Assembly (NCBI RefSeq): GCF_016888515.1
Contig: NZ_JAFEJK010000001.1
Coordinates: 2,327,475-2,391,474, forward strand
Origin: Shimia biformata
GTDB taxonomy: Bacteria; Pseudomonadota; Alphaproteobacteria; Rhodobacterales; Rhodobacteraceae
DNA: 64,000 nucleotides
Direction: 5' to 3'
Shown here: piece after piece, positions 8,819 to 16,576 of the stretch
Layout of the letters: each line of letters starts with the position of its first letter
Numbering within the stretch: the first letter of the stretch is position 1
The notes under the pieces: generated by a model
What the model was told of the DNA's origin: nothing
What the model saw: only the letters and a program-made list of their open reading frames with translations
Database searches by the model: none
Made by a program: the position numbers and the translations under genes

Positions 8819-9534
8819 TCGCCGTCCTTCGCGCCGCCCCGGAACCCGGTTGCGACCACGAATTTCTCGGAACTGTCGGAGCGTGACGACGGCGGTTTGA
8901 CATTGGCGACCTTGGTGAACTTCTGTTTCAGAAGCTTCTGCAATTCACCCTCTGCCCCGCCCGCCAGAACCTTGGCAACAAAGGTGCCGCCGTCTTCCAG
9001 CACGTCGAAGGCGAAATAGGCCGCCGCTTCGCACAACGCGATGATGCGCAAATGGTCGGTCTGTTTATGCCCCGAGGACGCCGCCGCCATGTCGGACATG
9101 ACCACGTCGGCCTTGCCGCCCAGCCAGTCCTTGACCTTCAGGTCGGCGTCATCTTCCATGAAATCCAGCTGGTGGATCTCGGCCCCCGCGATTGGTTCGA
9201 CCTCTTGCAGGTCGACCCCAAGGACCGAGCCAATCTTCTTGCCGGATTTCTCACCCAGCGCATTGACGCGCTTCACCGCCACCTGACACCAGCCACCCGG
9301 CGCACAGCCAAGGTCCACGACCCGCGCGCCCGGCACGAGAAAGCGGAATTTCTCGTCCAGTTCCAGTATCTTGAACGCCGCGCGCCCGCGATAGCCCTCG
9401 GCCTGCGCGCGTTTGACATAGGGGTCGTTCAGCTGACGCTGCAACCAGCGCGTCGACGAGAGCTTGCGCCCGCGCGCGGTCTTGACCTTGACCTTCAGCT
9501 CGCGCTGCCCGCGCCCGGATGTGTTCTTGGCCAT
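8800..9534 (-). CDS. rlmE: 23S rRNA (uridine-2552-2'-O)-methyltransferase RlmE
   Basis: RlmE (FtsJ/RrmJ) uses S-adenosylmethionine to methylate U2552 in the A-loop of 23S rRNA during late 50S assembly. The 244-residue product has the SAM-binding motif DLGCAPGGW at 74-82 and the full catalytic K-D-K-E tetrad: K55 (RAAFK), D148 (VVMSD), K188 (FVAK) and E223 ([11 protein letters not shown]). The start at 9534 follows an AAAGGG ribosome binding site; an in-frame ATG at 9558 is less likely. An MFS gene separates it from ppx, with which rlmE is often directly paired in Rhodobacterales. Confidence 0.95.
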   Translation of the reverse strand: MAKNTSGRGQRELKVKVKTARGRKLSSTRWLQRQLNDPYVKRAQAEGYRGRAAFKILELDEKFRFLVPGARVVDLGCAPGGWCQVAVKRVNALGEKSGKKIGSVLGVDLQEVEPIAGAEIHQLDFMEDDADLKVKDWLGGKADVVMSDMAAASSGHKQTDHLRIIALCEAAAYFAFDVLEDGGTFVAKVLAGGAEGELQKLLKQKFTKVANVKPPSSRSDSSEKFVVATGFRGGAKDGDQDDLG

Positions 9535-9555
9535 GACCGTACCCTTTCCGAGGAC

Positions 9556-9577
9556 CAAAATTTTCCAGAAAATTTTG
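9556..9577. repeat. AT-rich inverted repeat upstream of rlmE
   Basis: CAAAATTTT (9556-9564) and AAAATTTTG (9569-9577) flank the 4-nt spacer CCAG. It lies about 22 bp upstream of the rlmE start, between rlmE and the MFS gene. It could be an operator or a hairpin in the rlmE leader; which of these is unknown. Confidence 0.55.
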
Positions 9578-9656
9578 CCCGTCCGAAACCTTTTCTAGAA
9601 CAGATTGTCTATTCGCTTCACGGCGCCGCCTCAAGCAAGAAGCGTCAGATGCGCGA

Positions 9657-10907
9657 TCAGGCCGCTGCCCCGGCGGGCTGGCGCGGGCCGCGCAGTCGCA
9701 GACGGAACAGCGTGACCACGATCAGGTTGGCCGCGCCGAACAAGGCCGCGGTGACAAAGGTCGCGTTATAATCACCGGTCAGGTCGAACAGGATGCCGCC
9801 CATCGACCCCCCGATGGCATGGCCGAACCATCCGAACAGGGTGACAAACCCCATGGCCGAGGCGCGTTTTGCCGCCGGTGTCAGCGCCGCGACTGAGGCC
9901 AGGATGCCCGTCATCACCCCGGCATAGCCAAAGCCATAGATCACGGCATAGGTATAGAATCCGCCAAGGCTGTCGATCCGCAGGAATCCGGCCACCAGAA
10001 GCGTCATCCACGCCACAGCGATCACATAGGCGTTCAGCGCTCCGATCATGTCGGCGAATTTCCCGAAGGCCACGCGGCCCAGAACCCCGACCATGAGCAT
10101 CACGAAGATCACGCTGCCCGCGTCGCCGATTGCGATCCCGGTATCGCGGATCAGCGGCACCAGATGCATCAGCGGCACCGACATGCAGGTGCAGCACAAC
10201 AGGATGGCGGCACATAGCCAGATCACCACGGTGCGGGTCGGTGGCAGGCCACGCTCGATCGCTTCGGCCCGCGTCTTGTCGGCGCCCTCCACCTGCGGCG
10301 CACTGCGCAGCAACAGGGCCAGCGGCACAAGGGTCACCAGCATGATCGCGCCGCAGATGCCAAACGCCCAGTGAATGCCGTATTGCCCGATAAGGAACGA
10401 GGCAAGGAACGGGAACCCGCCCTGCCCCAGCGCCTGCCCCGCCGACACCACGCCGATGGCAAGGCCCGGCCCGGTTCGGAACCATGCCGGCACCAGCGCC
10501 AGAAGCGGCACGTAAAACGCTCCGGCCCCGAAAAACCCGCCGACAAGAAAGATCAGGTAGAACTGCCAAAGCTGCGCCGCGAAGGCGACAAGCACATAGG
10601 TCAGGCTGACCACCACCACGCCCAGAAGGATCGGGCGCAGGGGGCCGGTCCGGTCAGACAGGCGCCCAAAAAAGAGCCCCCCGAAGGCAAGACCCAGAAT
10701 GCCCGCGAAATTGATCAGCGAGGTTTGCCCCCGCTGCCAGCCCCAGGCCTCTTGCATGGGGACGATAAAGGCGGACATGCCGTTCACGATCCCCCCGATA
10801 CCGATGGCCAGGATCAGAGTCGCGGCAGCCAGGACAACCCATCTGTACGTCAGAGGTGCGGGGCTGAGCTTGGGATCGGACGTGGGACCGGAAATGGGAT
10901 CGGACAT
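9657..10907 (-). CDS. MFS transporter (monocarboxylate/OFA-like)
   Basis: This 416-residue inner-membrane carrier has about 12 hydrophobic segments in two halves of six, joined by a charged loop (APQVEGADKTRAEAIERGLPP) near residue 215. The MFS signature between TM2 and TM3 is FGRLSDRTGPLRP. It most resembles monocarboxylate/oxalate-formate-type permeases, so an organic acid is the likeliest substrate, by inference. No catabolic gene is adjacent: it sits between two housekeeping genes (ppx and rlmE), all on the minus strand. That position suggests a later insertion into the pair. Confidence 0.85.
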   Translation of the reverse strand: MSDPISGPTSDPKLSPAPLTYRWVVLAAATLILAIGIGGIVNGMSAFIVPMQEAWGWQRGQTSLINFAGILGLAFGGLFFGRLSDRTGPLRPILLGVVVVSLTYVLVAFAAQLWQFYLIFLVGGFFGAGAFYVPLLALVPAWFRTGPGLAIGVVSAGQALGQGGFPFLASFLIGQYGIHWAFGICGAIMLVTLVPLALLLRSAPQVEGADKTRAEAIERGLPPTRTVVIWLCAAILLCCTCMSVPLMHLVPLIRDTGIAIGDAGSVIFVMLMVGVLGRVAFGKFADMIGALNAYVIAVAWMTLLVAGFLRIDSLGGFYTYAVIYGFGYAGVMTGILASVAALTPAAKRASAMGFVTLFGWFGHAIGGSMGGILFDLTGDYNATFVTAALFGAANLIVVTLFRLRLRGPRQPAGAAA

Positions 10908-10973
10908 GGGAATCGCTCGTAACAGGCCAAAAAGTAATATCTGGCGCGCAGCTTATGCCACGCGGTCAGCAAA

Positions 10974-12086
10974 TCAAAACGGCCCGTCCTCAAGCACGCC
11001 GTCGGCGCTCATCTGGGCGTAAAGCAGCCCTTCGCGCAGGCCACGGTCCGCCACGGACAACCGGTCCGTCGGCCAGCAGCGCAACAACGCCTGCAAAATC
11101 GCAGAACCGGACATGATCAGCGCCTGACGGTCCTGCCCGATACGCGGGTCGCGGCGGCGTCCGGCGGGGCCAAGGTCAAGATAGCCCCGGATCACCTTGT
11201 CGATCTGTTCCGATGTCATGCGCAGCCCGTCGACCTTGGTGCGGTCATAGCGGCGCAGCCCCAGATGCGACGCCGCAACCGTGGTCACGGTGCCGGACGT
11301 GCCGACGATCTGGAACCCCTCGCGCGGCTGTTCATCCTTGTAAGGCGCAAATTCGGCCAGGTTTTCCTCGAAAAACCAGCTCATCAGCGCAAAACGGGCG
11401 GCGTCGTCGGTGACGTCGTGGAACTGGTCGCGCAGCGTGGCAACGCCCAGCGGGACCGAGATCCAGTCCACCACCCGCGCCACCGGGAACGGGCTGTCGG
11501 CCTGTGAAAACCCGGTATGCAGGCGCATGATCGCCTTGGGGCGCTGCATCGGCGGCACGCCGGACAGGTCGATCCACACCAGTTCGGTCGAGCCGCCGCC
11601 AATATCGACAACCAGCAGCTGTTCCGTCTTGGTCGAGACCAGCGGCGCGCAGGATATCACCGCCAGCCGTGCCTCTTCCTCGGCCTGGATGATCTCAAGC
11701 CGCAGACCGGTCTCGCGCCGGACCTGGTTGATGAAATCGCGGGAATTGCGGGCGCGGCGGCAGGCTTCGGTCGCCACCAGCCGCATGCGCTTGACCTTGT
11801 GGCGTTTCAGCTTCTGCTGACAGATGCGCAGCGCCTGGATCGTCCGCCGCATCGAACCGCGCGACAACCGGCCCGTGCTTTCCAGGCCCGCGCCCAGATG
11901 CACGGATTTCGAGAAGCTGTCGACCACGTGAAACTGGTTGCCCTTGGGCTGGGCAATCAGCATGCGGCAACTGTTTGTACCCAGATCCAGCGCGGCATAA
12001 AGCTCGCTCGGGTCCGGCAGGTTCGGCGCGGGGCTCTCAACCGGTTTCGGGAACGCGCCCGCACCTTCGGGACGCTTGGGCGCCAT
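10974..12086 (-). CDS. Ppx/GppA phosphatase family protein
   Basis: This 370-residue ASKHA-fold enzyme is predicted to hydrolyse inorganic polyphosphate and/or pppGpp. The two phosphate-binding motifs are clear: ALDLGTNSCRM at 32-42 and DIGGGSTELVW at 161-171. It is shorter than E. coli Ppx (513 residues) and lacks the C-terminal HD-like domain, as is usual in alphaproteobacteria; which activity dominates cannot be told from sequence. The first 28 residues are a proline-rich, probably disordered leader. It precedes the MFS gene and rlmE on the same strand. Confidence 0.88.
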   Translation of the reverse strand: MAPKRPEGAGAFPKPVESPAPNLPDPSELYAALDLGTNSCRMLIAQPKGNQFHVVDSFSKSVHLGAGLESTGRLSRGSMRRTIQALRICQQKLKRHKVKRMRLVATEACRRARNSRDFINQVRRETGLRLEIIQAEEEARLAVISCAPLVSTKTEQLLVVDIGGGSTELVWIDLSGVPPMQRPKAIMRLHTGFSQADSPFPVARVVDWISVPLGVATLRDQFHDVTDDAARFALMSWFFEENLAEFAPYKDEQPREGFQIVGTSGTVTTVAASHLGLRRYDRTKVDGLRMTSEQIDKVIRGYLDLGPAGRRRDPRIGQDRQALIMSGSAILQALLRCWPTDRLSVADRGLREGLLYAQMSADGVLEDGPF

Positions 12087-12364
12087 GAGTCACGCCCTCC
12101 ATATCGTGTTGATCTCAGGTTAGTCACTCGTCTGTCCCGGCGCAATCCCCCGCAGTCGTCGTTGCGCCGCTGAGACGCTTCAAGCGACCCAAACTTCGGA
12201 TCGCTCATCACGATCATGCAAAGAATTCACGCCCAACACGGTGGTTCACAACTTTGCGGCACGGTATGGATAAGTCGCCAAATGCGGACCATCTGTCGAA
12301 AACGAACATAAGGGACGGTTTGTGGTGATCTAGGAAGGATCAACCGAAACCGGGGAATCAGACC

Positions 12365-12661
12365 ATGCCGGACGTGACCATTGTTTACTGGCGAGACATC
12401 CCTGCCCAGGTGATCGTGGGCAAGGGGCGGCGTGGTGCGAAACGGGTGCTGGCCGAACGCTTTGAACAGGCGATCGACCGCGCGGCCATGAAGGTGGGGG
12501 CGTCGGAAACCGACGCCTATCTCGCCGAATGGCGCAAAGCCGAGCCCTATCCGGTCGAGGGAGAGCCCGCTGACGTGGCCGAGGCCGAAGCCTCGCGTCT
12601 GGAAGCGGAATATGATCAGGCGCGCATCAAGGCGCTGATCGCCAATGATGGCTGGGCATGA
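12365..12661 (+). CDS. Small conserved 'virulence factor' domain protein
   Basis: This 98-residue protein opens MPDVTIVYWRDIPAQVIVGKGRRGAKRVL and matches the small conserved family often annotated 'virulence factor' (PF13769-type) in alphaproteobacteria. It has no membrane segment and no obvious catalytic motif. It is the first gene of an operon with an MTHFR and a methyltetrahydrofolate methyltransferase, so the 'virulence' label says little here; a part in C1 transfer is the reasonable inference. The stop overlaps an upstream alternative start of the next gene (ATGA at 12658). Confidence 0.8.
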   Translation: MPDVTIVYWRDIPAQVIVGKGRRGAKRVLAERFEQAIDRAAMKVGASETDAYLAEWRKAEPYPVEGEPADVAEAEASRLEAEYDQARIKALIANDGWA

Positions 12662-12687
12662 CACCCCGCCGCCTCTGGGAGACCGCA

Positions 12688-13620
12688 ATGGCTTTGTTGA
12701 ACTTCAAGCGCAGAACCGATCCGGTTGACACGCCCTCGCCCAATGTCGAGGCGTTCCTCAAGGATTACTCGATCGAGGTGATGCCGCGCACCGCCGAGAA
12801 GGTCGAGGATTTCCGCAGCCTTCTGCCCGAAGGCACGCGGGTCTACATCGCCCATATCGACGGCACCCCGATTGACGACATGGTCGCCACCGCGCGGCGT
12901 CTGGCGGCGGACGGATTCAACGTCATGCCGCATTTCCCGGCGCGGATCATCAAGGACGAGGCGACGCTGGCCGACTGGATTGCGCGCTATCAGGGTGAGG
13001 CCGGTGTCAGGCAGGCGCTTTTGTTGGCGGGCGGTGTGGCGCAGCCTGTGGGCACGTTCGACTCGTCCATGCAACTGTTGGAGACGGGGCTGTTCGACAA
13101 GGCCGGTTTCACCCGCCTGCATGTCGCCGGTCACCCCGAGGGCAACCGCGACATCGACCCCGACGGCAGCATGAAGAACGTCGACCAAGCACTTCAGTGG
13201 AAACAGAAATTCTCGGAAACCACGGATGCGCAGATGGCGATTGCCACGCAGTTTGCCTTTGACGCGAAACCGATCATCAAATGGGCTGATGATCTGGCGG
13301 CGGCGGGCATCACCCTGCCCATTCACATCGGCATTGCCGGGCCTGCGAAACTCCAGACCCTGATAAAGTTCGCCATTGCCTGCGGCGTCGGCCCCTCGCT
13401 GAAAGTGCTGCAGAAACGGGCGATGGATGTGTCGAAACTGTTGTTGCCCTACGAACCGACCGAAGTCATCACCGCGCTGGCCGACCACAAGGCCGCCAAC
13501 CCCGGTTTCAATATCGAATCCTGCCATTTCTTCCCGCTGGGCGGGATCAAGACCAACGCCCAGTGGGCCATCGACAATGGCGGCGTCTCGACCGTACCCG
13601 CCGCAGCAAGCCAAGGATAA
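12688..13620 (+). CDS. Methylenetetrahydrofolate reductase (MetF-like)
   Basis: This 310-residue FAD-dependent TIM-barrel enzyme should interconvert 5,10-methylene-THF and 5-methyl-THF. Recognisable family stretches are LLLAGGVAQPVGTFDSSMQLLE, RLHVAGHPEGNRDID, DAQMAIATQFAFDAKPI and LPIHIGIAGPAKLQTLIKFA. I prefer the ATG at 12688, behind GGGAG, because MALLNFKRR begins the conserved part; 12658 would overlap the preceding stop. It is followed after 3 bp by a methyltetrahydrofolate methyltransferase. In this setting it may run in the oxidative direction, feeding methyl groups from demethylation into the folate pool, rather than serving methionine synthesis. Confidence 0.88.
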   Translation: MALLNFKRRTDPVDTPSPNVEAFLKDYSIEVMPRTAEKVEDFRSLLPEGTRVYIAHIDGTPIDDMVATARRLAADGFNVMPHFPARIIKDEATLADWIARYQGEAGVRQALLLAGGVAQPVGTFDSSMQLLETGLFDKAGFTRLHVAGHPEGNRDIDPDGSMKNVDQALQWKQKFSETTDAQMAIATQFAFDAKPIIKWADDLAAAGITLPIHIGIAGPAKLQTLIKFAIACGVGPSLKVLQKRAMDVSKLLLPYEPTEVITALADHKAANPGFNIESCHFFPLGGIKTNAQWAIDNGGVSTVPAAASQG

Positions 13621-13623
13621 AGA

Positions 13624-14706
13624 ATGACCCGTACCGTCATCGAATCAAAGACAAAAACCGCGATCATCGGCTTCGACCAACCGTTCTGCGTCATCGGCGA
13701 GCGGATCAACCCGACGGGCCGCAAGATCCTGAACGAAGAGCTTGAGCGCGGCGATTTCAGCCGCGTGCAGTCGGATGCGCTGGCGCAGGTCGCGGCCGGG
13801 GCGACGGTGCTGGACATCAACTCGGGCGCGGTGTTTTCCAACAAGATGGCCGAAGACCCGCGCTATGCCGACAACAACTTTGTCGAGCCGACGCTGATGC
13901 GCGAACTGGTCGAGAAGGTGCAGGAAGTGACCGATTGCCCGCTGTGCATCGACTCCTCCGTACCGGGTGCCTTGGAAAACGGGCTTGAGGCCGCCAATGG
14001 CCGGCCGCTGCTGAACTCGGTCACCGGGGAAGAGGAACGGCTGGAATCCATCCTGCCGCTGGTCAAGAAATACAATGTCCCCGTGGTGGCGATCTCGAAC
14101 GACGACACCGGGATTTCCGAAGACCCCGAGGTGCGCTTTGCCGTCGCCAAGAAGATCGTCGAACGCGCCGCCGATTTCGGCATCCCGGCGCATGACATCG
14201 TGGTCGACCCGCTGGTCATGCCGATTGGTGCGATGGCAACCGCCGGGCATCAGGTCTTTACCCTTGTGCGCCGCCTGCGCGAGGAACTGGGCGTCAACAC
14301 CACCTGCGGCGCGTCCAATATCTCGTTCGGCCTGCCCAACCGCCACGGCATCAACAACGCGTTTCTGCCGATGGCCATGGGCGCGGGCATGACCAGCGCG
14401 ATCATGAACCCGGTCGCCCTGCCGGTTGGCCCCAAGAAGATCGCCGAGAAGAAGGCCGAGGTCGAGGCCGCCGGTATCTTCCTGCCGCCCGACATGGATG
14501 ACGAGACCTTTGTCCAGCTGTTCGGCATGGGCTCGACCTTGCCCCGTCCGGGCAAGGAGATGGAGGCGATCCGCGCCGCCAACTTCCTGACCAACCACGA
14601 TGACGGCGGGGCCGAGTGGATCCGCTTCAACAAGGCGCCGCCGAAAGCGGGACAGGAAGACCAGGGGCGTGGCGGACGCGGCGGACGTCGCCGCCGCCGG
14701 GCATAA
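13624..14706 (+). CDS. Methyltetrahydrofolate:corrinoid/cobalamin methyltransferase-like protein
   Basis: This 360-residue pterin-binding TIM-barrel protein resembles MtrH/MtgA-type enzymes that move methyl groups between a corrinoid protein and tetrahydrofolate. The pterin-binding signature is CVIGERINPTGRK near residues 22-34, with LDINSGA, CIDSSVPGALE and TCGASNISFGLPNRHGIN further in. The C-terminus is an Arg/Gly-rich tail (RGGRGGRRRRRA). It closes the operon with the MTHFR and the small domain protein, which makes a methyl-corrinoid to methyl-THF to methylene-THF route likely. No substrate-specific MttB-like enzyme or corrinoid protein is in the window. Confidence 0.87.
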   Translation: MTRTVIESKTKTAIIGFDQPFCVIGERINPTGRKILNEELERGDFSRVQSDALAQVAAGATVLDINSGAVFSNKMAEDPRYADNNFVEPTLMRELVEKVQEVTDCPLCIDSSVPGALENGLEAANGRPLLNSVTGEEERLESILPLVKKYNVPVVAISNDDTGISEDPEVRFAVAKKIVERAADFGIPAHDIVVDPLVMPIGAMATAGHQVFTLVRRLREELGVNTTCGASNISFGLPNRHGINNAFLPMAMGAGMTSAIMNPVALPVGPKKIAEKKAEVEAAGIFLPPDMDDETFVQLFGMGSTLPRPGKEMEAIRAANFLTNHDDGGAEWIRFNKAPPKAGQEDQGRGGRGGRRRRRA

Positions 14707-14717
14707 CATTACGCGAA

Positions 14718-14741
14718 GGCGGGCCAGGGCCCGCCTTTTTT
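14718..14741 (+). terminator. Rho-independent terminator of the C1 operon
   Basis: A perfect 8-bp GC stem, GGCGGGCC (14718-14725) and GGCCCGCC (14728-14735), is followed by six T residues. It lies 12 bp after the methyltransferase stop and just before the convergent end of the Rieske gene. Confidence 0.93.
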
Positions 14742-14742
14742 G

Positions 14743-15882
14743 CTATCCGCTGATCCTTTCCTCGACCAGAAGGTTGAACCGGTTCAGCGCGCCCTCGAAC
14801 CGGCCAAACAGGTGACTGGGGTTGCCACGAGAGGCAAAACCCGCCTGGATTTCCTCGCCCAGTTCGAAATCCTCCATCAGTGTCGCCATGGTGATGGCGT
14901 GGTTCTTCTGCCAATAGTCCTGCGACTGCCCCGCCCCCTCGGGTGCCATGGTGACAAGGCGCATCGTGGTCAGCCCTTCGGACCGGGGGGTGGACTGGAT
15001 CCAGATCACGTGGTCCTGCTGCACCAGAAGCTGGGTCGTCGGCATCAGCGTGTAAAGCAGGTTGGCATCGCGGCGGATCGACCAGCCGTCGGTATTGTTA
15101 CGGTCCAGATCGACCATCGTGTTGCGCGGCAGGACCGAGCGCATATGCGCGCCGAACATGGCATAGGTCGACAGGTTGTCGGGGAAATAGGGTGCGATGG
15201 TCGCCTTGTGCGCAACGCGGAAGTGATAGGCCTCGATCCCGCCCTCGACCAGCACTTTCCAGTTGGCCTTGATGTCGACCGTATCCTCGGCGACGATCCG
15301 GTGTCCGGCAAGGTCAAGCCAGTGGAAATCGGCATCCAGCCGCCCCAGCCACGGCCCGATCTCGGGGATGGTGGCGGCATCGGGGTCGGCGATCACCCAG
15401 ACAAAGCCGTGCCGTTCCGCCACCGGCAGGCGGCGCAGCGCGCGTTCGGCGCGGGGCAGATCGGGAAAGCCGGATTTTTCCTGCGGCACCGCGCGCAACT
15501 CGCCGCGATTGGTCCAACTCCAGCCGTGATAGGGGCAGGTAAAGACCCGCTTGCAGCCCTGCCCGTCCCGTTCCAGCGTCGCGCCGCGATGCCGGCAGAC
15601 ATTGAGGAACGCCATCACCTCGCCCGCATCATTGCGCACGAACAGGACCGGCAGACCATGCACGTCGCGCACCACGAAATCATTGGGGTTGGCCAGTTCC
15701 TCGGACCGCAGAACCGACAGCGGCTCGCGTTTGAAGATCAGCGCCTTTTCGCGCTGGAACCGTTCCGGGCTGGCATAGCGGCTGATCGGGGAATGGGTGA
15801 CCTCGGCGTCCAGAAACGGCGATTTCTGTTCCGCCAAGCCGATGATTTCCTCGATCAGGCCAATTTCTTCGCTGCGGTCCAT
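14743..15882 (-). CDS. Rieske aromatic ring-hydroxylating oxygenase, alpha subunit type
   Basis: This 379-residue oxygenase has a Rieske [2Fe-2S] site, C96-x-H98 and C116-x2-H119 (CRHRG and CPYHG). Its mononuclear iron site is in NWKVLVEGGIEAYHFRVAH, with H220 and H225 as ligands; the third ligand should be a C-terminal Asp/Glu. Such enzymes need a separate reductase, and none is adjacent. The start at 15882 has a strong GAGGAGG; the upstream extension in frame covers the operator region and is not real. It is divergent from a TetR gene across two matching palindromes, so repression by that TetR is expected. The substrate is unknown; an acyl-CoA ligase beyond TetR suggests a carboxylic acid product. 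Confidence 0.9.
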   Translation of the reverse strand: MDRSEEIGLIEEIIGLAEQKSPFLDAEVTHSPISRYASPERFQREKALIFKREPLSVLRSEELANPNDFVVRDVHGLPVLFVRNDAGEVMAFLNVCRHRGATLERDGQGCKRVFTCPYHGWSWTNRGELRAVPQEKSGFPDLPRAERALRRLPVAERHGFVWVIADPDAATIPEIGPWLGRLDADFHWLDLAGHRIVAEDTVDIKANWKVLVEGGIEAYHFRVAHKATIAPYFPDNLSTYAMFGAHMRSVLPRNTMVDLDRNNTDGWSIRRDANLLYTLMPTTQLLVQQDHVIWIQSTPRSEGLTTMRLVTMAPEGAGQSQDYWQKNHAITMATLMEDFELGEEIQAGFASRGNPSHLFGRFEGALNRFNLLVEERISG

Positions 15883-15901
15883 GGGCGCCTCCTCGCACAA
15901 A

Positions 15902-15941
15902 CTTACCGAATGGTAAGCAGTTATACTTACCATCTGGTAAG
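15902..15941. promoter_or_regulatory. Twin TetR operators in the Rieske/TetR divergent promoter
   Basis: Two inverted repeats share identical half-sites: CTTACC-GAAT-GGTAAG (15902-15917) and CTTACC-ATCT-GGTAAG (15926-15941). Their centres are 24 bp apart, just over two helical turns, which would place two repressor dimers on nearly the same DNA face. They lie 20 bp upstream of the Rieske start and 45 bp upstream of the TetR start, which fits repression of both genes. Confidence 0.85.
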
Positions 15942-15985
15942 TTGGCAAGAGTGACGCTATCCTGACCCCGAAAACAGGAGCCGCC

Positions 15986-16570
15986 ATGACCGCCCACGCC
16001 CCCCGCAGCCATTACGTTGAGATCGCCACTGCCGGGTTTTCCGACCACGGGTTTCACGGTCTCAGCCTTGCGGCGCTGGCAAAGATGGCCGGTGTCAGCA
16101 AGCAGGCTTTCCTGCACCATTTCCGCAGCAAGGAAGGGTTATATGCCGAGGTCCTGACCGATCTCAGCAACCGCCTGCTGGCGCGGCTTGAGGGGTTTTC
16201 CCACCTGCCCCCGGCAGAGCGGCTGGCGGGGTATCTTGAGGCGACGTTCCTTGACCAGACAGGAAATCCGCAGGACGCGCGGCTTGTGGTGCGCGCGCTT
16301 CTGGACAGTCCGGGCGATGCCGCGCTTTACCCGTTGCAGCCCTATCTGGACGCGCTGATGGCGCAGGCGCGCGACATCCCCGCCTGGCGGGACGCGACTG
16401 AGGCCGACCTGTTCGCCGCCCTCTACCAGCTGATCGCGATCACCCAATATGTCGCGATTTCCACCGCGACTGTGACGGGCATGTATGGCGCGGCCACGCA
16501 GGAAGCGGTCGCGATTGCCCATCGCGCGCGGTTCAAACGACAGCTGGCGGCGTTTCTGCAAGGGGCGTGA
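15986..16570 (+). CDS. TetR-family transcriptional regulator
   Basis: This 194-residue repressor has an N-terminal helix-turn-helix: GLSLAALAKMAGVSKQAFLHHFRSKEGLYAEV (about residues 24-55) is a textbook TetR recognition unit. The C-terminal ligand domain contains a stretch typical of fatty-acid/CoA-responsive TetRs (LVVRALLDSPGDAALYPLQPYLDAL). It is divergent from the Rieske oxygenase and convergent with an acyl-CoA ligase 6 bp away. Twin CTTACC-N4-GGTAAG palindromes in the promoter are its probable operators. The inducer is likely the oxygenase or ligase substrate. Confidence 0.92.
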   Translation: MTAHAPRSHYVEIATAGFSDHGFHGLSLAALAKMAGVSKQAFLHHFRSKEGLYAEVLTDLSNRLLARLEGFSHLPPAERLAGYLEATFLDQTGNPQDARLVVRALLDSPGDAALYPLQPYLDALMAQARDIPAWRDATEADLFAALYQLIAITQYVAISTATVTGMYGAATQEAVAIAHRARFKRQLAAFLQGA

Positions 16571-16576
16571 CGCGCC

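Noticed and set aside
12087-12364. Riboswitch (SAM-II, SAH or cobalamin type) ahead of the methyl-folate operon
   Set aside because: I looked for the conserved boxes and paired elements of these classes and found none convincing.
12227-12688. 153-codon minus-strand frame opposite the small 'virulence factor' gene
   Set aside because: It mirrors a conserved family protein and continues into the promoter region without a plausible start.
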